Assembly (NCBI GenBank): GCA_032027045.1
Contig: JAVSMU010000001.1
Span: forward strand, 44,962 to 108,961
Reading direction: 5' to 3'
DNA: 64,000 nt
Source: Truepera sp.
GTDB lineage: Bacteria; Deinococcota; Deinococci; Deinococcales; Trueperaceae
The translations under genes were made by a program, and so were the position numbers. Below, piece by piece: positions 58,337 through 64,000 of the stretch. The notes beneath the pieces were generated by a model. It saw only the letters and a list, made by a program, of their open reading frames with translations, had not been told where the DNA came from and did no database searches. How positions within the stretch are numbered: the first letter of the stretch is position 1; every line of letters begins with the position of its first letter.

Positions 58337-59205
58337 AGCTTCGCTTCTTGTGTGCCGAACAGGCCGCGGGGGCGCACGAGCAACACGATGACCATCAGCA
58401 CGTAGGCCGTCAGCTCGGCGTACTGGGTGTTGATCAGGCCGCCGGTCAGGTTCTCGGCCACCCCGACGATGAGCGCGCCCACGATGGCGCCGGGCACGCT
58501 GCCCATGCCGGCGAAGATGACGATGGCGAAGGCCTTGATGACGACGATGGCGGCGATGCTGGGGTCGAAGGCGTTGACGCCCGAAGCGAGGGTGCCGGCC
58601 GCGCCGGCGAGGGCGCCGGCGAGGAGGAACGCCACGAGTTCCAGGCGGAACGGGTCGAGCCCCACGACCAGGGCGCCTTTGCGGTTCTGCGACACGGCCC
58701 TCAGCGCCTTGCCGATCCAGGTGGCCTTGAGGAACCACCACGTGAGCAGCACCAGCACGAGGACGGTGACGGCGATGAGCACCTGATAACCGGTCCAGGT
58801 GGCGCCGAAGACGTTCAGGCGCACGTTCGCGAACGGCGCCCTGACGAGCCTGAAATCGGCGCCGAAGGCCAGCAGCGCCAGGTTCTGCAAGATAAGTAGC
58901 AGCCCGAGGGCCGCGATGAAGGTGGTCGCCCCGCTGAACTTGCGCAACGGCCGGTAGACCGTCACGTAGGTGGTCGCGGCCAGCAGGCTGCCGACGAGCA
59001 TCGCCAGCGGCAGCGCCAGGAAGAAGTTGATCCCGAAAGCGCTGGTGGCGTAGTAGGCAACGTACGCGCCCACCATGTAGATGGCCCCCTGCGAGAAGTC
59101 GGCGATGTCCAGCACGCCGAGAATCAGCGTGAGCCCGAGCGCCACCAGGGCGTAGAGGCTGCTGGAATGCAGGGCGTTGAGCAGCAGTTGCAGGGCGATT
59201 TCCAT
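58333..59205 (-). CDS. livH: Branched-chain-type ABC permease LivH
   Basis: A 290-residue membrane protein: SSLYALVALGLTLILGVLDIADFSQGAIYMVGAYV at the N-terminus is the LivH signature, and GKALRAVSQNRKGALVVGLDPFRLELVAFLL is the coupling loop. It is 20 nt after the NTF2-like gene and overlaps livM by 4 nt. Confidence 0.92.
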   Translation of the reverse strand: MEIALQLLLNALHSSSLYALVALGLTLILGVLDIADFSQGAIYMVGAYVAYYATSAFGINFFLALPLAMLVGSLLAATTYVTVYRPLRKFSGATTFIAALGLLLILQNLALLAFGADFRLVRAPFANVRLNVFGATWTGYQVLIAVTVLVLVLLTWWFLKATWIGKALRAVSQNRKGALVVGLDPFRLELVAFLLAGALAGAAGTLASGVNAFDPSIAAIVVIKAFAIVIFAGMGSVPGAIVGALIVGVAENLTGGLINTQYAELTAYVLMVIVLLVRPRGLFGTQEAKL

Positions 59206-59225
59206 GCGCTAGGCGGCTCCCGGTG

Positions 59226-59711
59226 CTAGGCGGTCCGCTTAAGCACGCCGCTCTCGGCAAGGTCGTTCCAGACGTCCTGCCTCGAGAAGCGGCCCGCGGC
59301 CAGTTCGAAGCGGTCGATGTACCGCACTCCGGCGAACTCGACGCCATGGATGTTCACACCGTAAAGCGTCCCCCTCACGTACACCACTTGCCTGGCACCC
59401 GAGGTCTCGCTGCTCGAAGCCGGCCCGCCGGCGGGGAAGGACTCGACCGCCTCGATGAGCTTGGCTATGCGTTGGTACCTGCCGGAGGCACCCCGCACCA
59501 TGGCCGCCAGGTCGTGGTATTCGGCGGGGCCGGGGAAGACCATGGTGAAGCCGGGCGCCAGCGTGCTCTCCACCTCGCCGAGGGCGCGCCGTTCCATGGC
59601 GGCAAGCAGTTGCACGGCTGCGCGTTCAGCCGGGGCGGCGGCCGGGTGGGCGGCCAACCACTGCTCCGGCGTGGGCGCTCTCGTGGGGACCGGCGCCGAT
59701 CCGGTCGTCAT
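59226..59711 (-). CDS. NTF2-like (SnoaL-type) protein
   Basis: A 161-residue NTF2-fold protein: a helical start (PAERAAVQLLAAMERRALGEVESTLAPGFTMVFPG), then SGRYQRIAKLIEAVESF and a beta-rich part (RQVVYVRGTLYGVNIHGVEFAGVRYIDRFELAAGRFSRQDVWND) ending in the family's usual strand pair. It could be a small hydrolase, isomerase or binding protein of the pathway. It sits unusually between the SBP and permease genes of an ABC system. I cannot name its reaction. Confidence 0.78.
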   Translation of the reverse strand: MTTGSAPVPTRAPTPEQWLAAHPAAAPAERAAVQLLAAMERRALGEVESTLAPGFTMVFPGPAEYHDLAAMVRGASGRYQRIAKLIEAVESFPAGGPASSSETSGARQVVYVRGTLYGVNIHGVEFAGVRYIDRFELAAGRFSRQDVWNDLAESGVLKRTA

Positions 59712-59818
59712 GACGGGCCTTCTTTCGCTGGTGTCATCACTCGCTCTCCTACCGGGGCCCTGCGCGGTGGAGCGCGCCAGGGATGGGAGGGGCTCGCTGC
59801 CGAGCGCCGGGTGCTAGC

Positions 59819-59854
59819 GAGGCGCCGCCCCTGAGGATCTCGGGGCGGCGCCTC
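59819..59854 (-). terminator. Strong intra-operon hairpin between the SBP and downstream genes
   Basis: GAGGCGCCGCCCC (59819-59831) pairs perfectly over 13 bp with GGGGCGGCGCCTC (59842-59854), with a 10-nt loop. It lies 24 nt beyond the SBP stop and has no T-run. Such hairpins commonly stabilise or partly terminate, so that the SBP is made in excess over the membrane subunits. Confidence 0.65.
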
Positions 59855-59878
59855 TACTACTGCCGCGCTACTGGTAGA

Positions 59879-61132
59879 TCAGTTGCAGAGGTCATCCAGC
59901 GACAGGGTGACGGGGTCGGTCTGGGCGTAGTCGCGGTCGGCGACCAGCACGCGCTTGCCGCTCTCGTCGAAGGTGGCGACGCCCGCGCCCATGTCGGCCT
60001 GACCGCACTGGAGGAAGGCGTAGTTGCCGTACGAGAGCTCGAACTTGTCGCCCGACATGACCGCGTCCATGACGGCCTTGGGCTCAACGCTCCCGGCCTT
60101 CTCCATGGCCTGCTTGAGGAGCATCACGGTGCCCCAGCCGAGGCCGTGGTTGCGGCTGGCGGTGATCCCGAGGAGGTCCTTGGCGGCGTCGCGCAAGGCG
60201 ATGACGCCGGGCTCGATCTCGGTGCGGTCGAACGTGCGGGGGCTGCTGCCGTCGTCGTAGTACCAGGGCGAGAACGTGCCGTGCACCAGGGCGCCAACGG
60301 CCTGCTGGACGCTGAGGTCGGAGAGCAGGTCGGAGCCGTAGATGGGCTGCGTTACGCCGAGCTCGTCGTGCTGCAAGACGATGCCGATCATCTCCTGGGC
60401 CAGGCCGATGGCCACGATGGCGTCGGCGCCCGAGTTCTTGGCCTTGGTGAGGATGGTGCGGTAGTCGGAGGCCGCGTACGGGAAGTACTCGGGCTCGGCC
60501 ACGAAGCTGCCGCCGAGCGACTCGACGGTCGCCTTGAAGTGCTCGATCATGCTGCGGCCGAAGTCGGTGTTCTGTGCCATGGCGAAGAACGTCTTGTGAC
60601 CGTTCTCGAGGACCGCGTACTTGGCGAGCGGCGCCATCTCGGTGCGCGCTTGGGGCCCGAGGCGGACGGCCATGTCGGCGTTGGCGTCCTTGCGTGCCAC
60701 ACCCGTCAGGTCGTCGGCGTAGGCGTAGACGATCTGCGGGATGTCGAGCGCCGCGAACACGGGCATCTCTGCGAGGGCGGCGGAGCTGCAGAACGAGCCG
60801 CCCACGAAGGTGGCGCCTGCCACCGCGAGGCGGTTGGCGGCGTCCACGGCGCCCTGCGGGTTGCAGAGGTCGTCTTCGAACACGAGCTTGAACGTGACGG
60901 TCTGGTCGCCGACCTGGAAGCCGCCGGCGTCGTTGATGACGCGCGCGGCGAGTTCGGCCCCGACCTTGCTCTCGGTGCCCTCCTTGGCCGCGCCACCCGT
61001 GAGGGGCAGCGAGAAGCCGATGGTTACGACGGTCTGCGCCATGCCGAAGCTCACCAGCGTGAGCAGCAGCGCCACCAGCACGCTACGTATGTTCAGCACC
61101 TTGCGACGTCCTGATCCAACTGCTGTTGACAC
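59879..61132 (-). CDS. Branched-chain-type ABC substrate-binding protein
   Basis: A 417-residue LivJ/Peripla_BP_6 protein. Start GTG 61132 has AGGAGGAGG about 9 nt upstream. Signal core VLVALLLTLVSFGMAQ is followed by TIGFSLPLTGGAAKEGTESKVGAELAARVINDAGG and KLVFEDDLCNPQGAVDAANRLA, the characteristic first lobe. Later FFAMAQNTDFGRSMIEHFKATVESLGG and ADAIVAIG form the second lobe. Family ligands range from branched-chain amino acids to amides and aromatic acids. The regulon context argues against a simple housekeeping LIV system. Confidence 0.92.
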   Translation of the reverse strand: MSTAVGSGRRKVLNIRSVLVALLLTLVSFGMAQTVVTIGFSLPLTGGAAKEGTESKVGAELAARVINDAGGFQVGDQTVTFKLVFEDDLCNPQGAVDAANRLAVAGATFVGGSFCSSAALAEMPVFAALDIPQIVYAYADDLTGVARKDANADMAVRLGPQARTEMAPLAKYAVLENGHKTFFAMAQNTDFGRSMIEHFKATVESLGGSFVAEPEYFPYAASDYRTILTKAKNSGADAIVAIGLAQEMIGIVLQHDELGVTQPIYGSDLLSDLSVQQAVGALVHGTFSPWYYDDGSSPRTFDRTEIEPGVIALRDAAKDLLGITASRNHGLGWGTVMLLKQAMEKAGSVEPKAVMDAVMSGDKFELSYGNYAFLQCGQADMGAGVATFDESGKRVLVADRDYAQTDPVTLSLDDLCN

Positions 61133-61207
61133 GATGTACGCCTCCTCCTAAGGGTGTTCGGCCCGCTCAAGGCGTGGCTGATCCCGCTAGCTTGTGCTTA
61201 CGCCGTC

Positions 61208-61251
61208 ACTCTAGCGCCGCGTTTGACAGGCTGTCAACATGACAGCATAAT
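61208..61251. promoter_or_regulatory. Bidirectional promoter sharing a palindromic -35/operator
   Basis: TTGACAG-G-CTGTCAA (61223-61237) is a perfect 15-bp palindrome. Its left arm is the plus-strand -35 (TTGACA 61223-61228), 17 bp from CATAAT (61246-61251). Its right arm read on the minus strand is TTGACA (61237-61232), 18 bp from TAGAGT (61213-61208). A further half-site TGACAG lies at 61240-61245, giving an overlapping CTGTCA-ACA-TGACAG. One GntR dimer here would cover both -35 boxes. Confidence 0.8.
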
Positions 61252-61257
61252 GTCCGT

Positions 61258-61479
61258 ATGAATCTACAGGAGAGGTGGGCCCGCGCCCGTCCTGGGGGCG
61301 TTCGGGGCTACGGGACGGAATCTCCGCGGGTGGCCCGCATGGCGGTGTCGGGGGTTTGGGTGGCGGCGGCATCGGCAGGGTCGGCCCGGGCGGTTTCGCC
61401 GCGGGCGGTTTCCGCGGTGGCGGGTTCGGTACTTGCGGTCCATGTGCACGGTGCCGGGTTGGGCGTGGCGGCCTCATGA
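61258..61479 (+). other. Possible leaderless 73-codon upstream ORF before the GntR gene
   Basis: ATG 61258 is 6 nt after the CATAAT box, so the transcript would start on it. The frame is open for 73 codons (Ala/Val/Arg-rich, no motif) and ends in TGA 61477-61479, which overlaps the GntR ATG (61476-61478). The GntR ATG has no Shine-Dalgarno. The arrangement mirrors 2494-2556. Alternatively this is simply untranslated leader. Confidence 0.4.
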
Positions 61480-62240
61480 CCGGCCTGAACCGCAGCAGTC
61501 CACTGCCCTACTACCACCAGCTCAAGTCCATCATCCTCGAGCAGATCCTCAAGCTGGAGGACACGCAGCAACCGGTCCTGCTGCCAACGGAACGCGAACT
61601 GCAGGAGCGGTACCGGGTCTCGCGTTCGGTGGTCAGGCAGGCCATCGACGAGCTGGTGCAAGAGGGTTACGTGGTCCGGGAACAGGGCCGCGGCACCTTC
61701 GCGGTTCCGCACAAGGTGCGGCACAACCCTCAGCCCGACAAGGTCCGCTCGCTCGGGATGTCCGGCTACCTCAAGGTTCACGGCATGGCCTCGACCACGA
61801 GCCTGTTGTCGCGCTCGGTGGAGGCGCCCGCCGCGCAGGCCGCCATCGCACTCGAGCTCTCGCCCGATATGAGGGTGCTGCGCTTCGAGCGGCTGCGCCT
61901 CGCCGCCGGCGTTCCCATCGGCCTTCAGGTGGTCAACTTACCGGCCGACCTCATAGACACCATCGAGGGTGGCATCTCCGACGAGGGCCTGCTATACGGC
62001 GAGTCGTCGATGGACTACCTCAGCCAACGGCTCGGCCTACGCCTCGGCACGAGTGCGCGCACCATCGAGGCGACGGGGCTGGACGAGCATCACGCCGAGC
62101 TCCTCCACGGCCAGCCCGGGCAACCGGCCCTGCGCGTGCGGCGCGTGGTGCGCGACGTTCACGGCAGGCCGGTCGAGTACTTCGACGCCATCTACCGCGG
62201 CGACATGTTCGAGTACTCCCTGGAGTTCGACCACACATGA
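61476..62240 (+). CDS. GntR/HutC-family regulator with UTRA domain
   Basis: A 254-residue regulator. The winged helix (SPLPYYHQLKSIILEQIL, LLPTERELQERYRVSRSVVRQAIDELVQEGYVVREQGRGTFAV) is followed by a UTRA ligand domain (DMRVLRFERLRLAAGVPIGLQVVNLPADL to VVRDVHGRPVEYFDAIYRGDMFEYSLEF). It would release its operator on binding a small effector, probably the pathway substrate. An in-frame Gly-rich upstream stretch to 61275 exists, but its GTG abuts an AGGAGAG with no spacing, so I start at 61476. The operator palindrome lies upstream, between this gene and the uptake operon. Confidence 0.88.
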   Translation: MTGLNRSSPLPYYHQLKSIILEQILKLEDTQQPVLLPTERELQERYRVSRSVVRQAIDELVQEGYVVREQGRGTFAVPHKVRHNPQPDKVRSLGMSGYLKVHGMASTTSLLSRSVEAPAAQAAIALELSPDMRVLRFERLRLAAGVPIGLQVVNLPADLIDTIEGGISDEGLLYGESSMDYLSQRLGLRLGTSARTIEATGLDEHHAELLHGQPGQPALRVRRVVRDVHGRPVEYFDAIYRGDMFEYSLEFDHT

Positions 62241-62353
62241 CTTCCCTCGCCCGCGACCCGGCATCGGGCGAGGAGGCGCCGCCTCACCCCAACGAGCCGC
62301 GAAGCGTCTAGCTCGGCCGCTGCCCTAGGGCGCCGGCCGGACAGGAGGAAGAT

Positions 62354-63826
62354 ATGGCCACCCCACACGCCTACGACCTGCTCATCAAGAACGTGCGCCT
62401 GGCACGCCCAAACCAGTCGGGCACGCCCGCCATGGACGTAGGCATCCAGGACGGCAAGTTCGTGCGCGTGGCGCCGGGGCTGCAGGCCTCCGACGCCCGC
62501 GAGGTGGTGGACGGCGGCGGAATGCTTGCCTTCCCCGGCCTGGTTGACGGCCACATGCACGTGGGCATCTACTCGCCGCTGCGCGACGACGCGGTCACCG
62601 AAAGCAAGGCGGCGGCCATGGGTGGCGTCACCAGCGCACTAACCTACTTCCGCACCGGCGACTATTACCTCAACAAGGGTGGCCCCTACGCCGACTTCTA
62701 CCCCGAGGTCCTCGCGCAGTCCGAGGGACGCTACTGGGTGGACTACGGCTACCACCTGGCCCCCATCAACCGCAGCCACATCGACGAGATGCCCATGCTG
62801 CTCGACAAGCACGGCGTGTCGTCGTTCAAGATCTTCATGTTCTATGGCGGCCACGGCCTTCACGGCCGTTCCAGCACGCAACGCAACTTCCTCCACCTCG
62901 AGGAGGGCGAGACCTACGACTTCGCGCACTTCGAGTTCATCATGCGCAAGCTCTCGCAGATGATCGCCGACGACCCGAAGCGCGGCTCGCAGATCTCGCT
63001 GAGCCTCCACTGCGAGATCGCCGACATCCTCAACGCCTACACGGCTCTCGTCGAGAAGGACGGCAAGCTCAAGGGCCTGCACGCCTACAACGCCGCCAGA
63101 CCGCCGCACTCGGAGGGCCTGGCTGTGTTCATCGCCTCGTACCTGGCGTACGAGACCGCGTTGGCGAACGTCAACCTCCTCCACCTGAGCAGCCGCAAGG
63201 CGCTAGAGGCGGCGCTGATGATGGAGGGGCTCTTCCCGCACATCTCCTTCAAGAAGGAGGTGACCGTGGGCCACCTGCTGCTGGACGTCGACAGCCCCGC
63301 CGGCCCCCTCGCCAAGGTGAACCCACCCATCCGCCCCCGCGAAGACGTGGAGTACCTGTGGGAGCGGCTGCTCGAGGGCGACGTCGACTGGGTAGTAAGC
63401 GACCACGCCTGCTGCAAGGCCGAGATGAAGGTCTCTCAGGAGCACCCCGACGACATCTGGCTCTCCAAGTCGGGCTTCGGCGGCACCGAGTACCTCCTCT
63501 CGGGCCTCTACAGCGAGGGCACCAAGCGCGGCCTTTCCCCTAACCGCATGGCCGAACTCACGAGCTTCAACCCCGCCCAACGCTACGGGCTGGGGACGAA
63601 GGGCGACGTGGCCGAGGGCCTGGACGCCGACCTCGTCCTCCTCGACCCCGACGAAACGTTCGTGGTGCGGGCCGCCGACTCCGAGTCGGGGCAGGGCTAC
63701 ACGCCGTTCGAGGGGCAGGAGTTGACGGGGCGGGTGAAGAAGACTTTTCTGCGCGGGAACCTGGTGTACGACTCCGGCCAGATCGTGGGTCCGGCGCTGG
63801 GGAGGTACTTGAGGCGGCCGAGTTAG
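62354..63826 (+). CDS. Hydantoinase/dihydroorotase-type cyclic amidohydrolase
   Basis: A 490-residue amidohydrolase-superfamily enzyme. The metal site is clear: HMH at 67-69 (VDGHMHVG), the candidate carboxylated Lys159 (SSFKIFMFYGGHG), His in SLHCEI and LLHLSSRKA, and Asp350-His351 (VSDHACC). Overall layout matches dihydropyrimidinases, allantoinases and dihydroorotases, which open cyclic amide rings. AGGAGGA lies 6-7 nt before ATG. It is 113 nt after the GntR gene on the same strand and divergent from the uptake operon, so it probably performs ring opening of the imported compound. Confidence 0.9.
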   Translation: MATPHAYDLLIKNVRLARPNQSGTPAMDVGIQDGKFVRVAPGLQASDAREVVDGGGMLAFPGLVDGHMHVGIYSPLRDDAVTESKAAAMGGVTSALTYFRTGDYYLNKGGPYADFYPEVLAQSEGRYWVDYGYHLAPINRSHIDEMPMLLDKHGVSSFKIFMFYGGHGLHGRSSTQRNFLHLEEGETYDFAHFEFIMRKLSQMIADDPKRGSQISLSLHCEIADILNAYTALVEKDGKLKGLHAYNAARPPHSEGLAVFIASYLAYETALANVNLLHLSSRKALEAALMMEGLFPHISFKKEVTVGHLLLDVDSPAGPLAKVNPPIRPREDVEYLWERLLEGDVDWVVSDHACCKAEMKVSQEHPDDIWLSKSGFGGTEYLLSGLYSEGTKRGLSPNRMAELTSFNPAQRYGLGTKGDVAEGLDADLVLLDPDETFVVRAADSESGQGYTPFEGQELTGRVKKTFLRGNLVYDSGQIVGPALGRYLRRPS

Positions 63827-64000
63827 GGCAACTGGTAGGCACGCACTTCCCTAGCCCGCTCTATTCATGAGGGTCGCGCTGGGGTCGGTTTCCGGGGTGC
63901 GAAAGGCCCGGACTTTGGCGCCGGGTTGCGGTTCGGACTCTGATGGTGACCGGTTCGGGGCGGTGGTGCTGGTTCCGGGTGTCCCGGGCGTGTTTTCGGG
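63827..64000. other. Right-edge sequence without a supported feature
   Basis: 174 bp. No start, ribosome site or hairpin that I can support; a minus-strand gene could begin or end beyond the edge. Confidence 0.4.

Noticed and set aside
57300..59347. Long N-terminal extensions of the LivM and LivG-F frames
   Set aside because: They overlap livH and livM completely in other frames; the family N-termini begin at 58336 and 57299.
61275..61475. Gly-rich N-terminal extension of the GntR protein from GTG 61275
   Set aside because: AGGAGAG abuts the GTG with no spacing, and GntR proteins normally start just before the winged helix. Kept only as an alternative.

Overview
The window is a gene-dense, high-GC bacterial chromosome segment. 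I saw no rRNA, tRNA, IS element, prophage or CRISPR array. My best guess is a Deinococcota (Truepera-like) genome. The guess rests on gene content (BTAD/STAND regulators, a CoA-disulfide-reductase-like flavoprotein, many small secreted proteins) and on the many genes whose -10 box (TANNNT) lies 5-7 nt before the start codon, the leaderless style known from Deinococcus. No marker gene fixes the taxonomy, so treat it as inference.

Layout. 1-7.3 kb: a truncated minus-strand lipoprotein with an Ig-like domain, thpR, a CoADR-like flavoprotein behind a tiny upstream ORF, a secreted protein with two CxxC sites, and an orphan family-5 substrate-binding protein. 7.5-11.7 kb: a BTAD-STAND-TPR regulator and a lower-GC stretch with one doubtful ORF. 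11.7-17.1 kb: a carbohydrate cluster (GH39 and GH144-like enzymes on plus; SDR and GMC oxidoreductases on minus). 17.3-20.5 kb: a PPOX-UbiA fusion, an aldo/keto reductase, and an antitoxin/RES-toxin deletion fusion. 20.6-31 kb: an LRR lipoprotein, a MalT/BTAD regulator, two divergent paralogous secreted proteins, small exported proteins, a DinB-like protein and a GAF-GGDEF diguanylate cyclase. 31-40 kb: a lipoprotein alpha/beta hydrolase, a BaiN-like flavoprotein, a DadA-like oxidase and a peptide-type ABC importer without ATPases. 39.8-51 kb: HAD phosphatase, ketosteroid-isomerase homologue, fhs, a TetR-ABC exporter operon, VOC dioxygenase, cupin, FNR-like reductase, and YtrA/DUF1648.

51.1-63.8 kb is the most coherent unit. 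A ten-gene minus-strand operon encodes a LIV-type uptake system (SBP, two permeases, and one polypeptide fusing both ATPases), an NTF2-like protein, a CaiB CoA-transferase, a CitE-like lyase, a cyclase-family hydrolase, an MmgE/PrpD protein and a 4-OT tautomerase. A GntR/UTRA regulator and a hydantoinase/dihydroorotase-type amidohydrolase run divergently. The two promoters share one 15-bp palindrome in which each arm supplies one -35 box, so the GntR protein probably controls both arms. I read this as an uptake and catabolic regulon for an unidentified, probably cyclic-amide or carboxylate, compound.

Three sequence-level patterns recur. (1) Short degenerate tandem repeats, unrelated in sequence (units 11-28 bp), that touch or contain stop codons at six loci. 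(2) Small upstream ORFs whose TGA overlaps the ATG of a gene that lacks its own Shine-Dalgarno site (three loci). (3) 11-bp-spaced direct repeats upstream of genes for exported proteins (three loci), as expected for OmpR/PhoB-type regulators.
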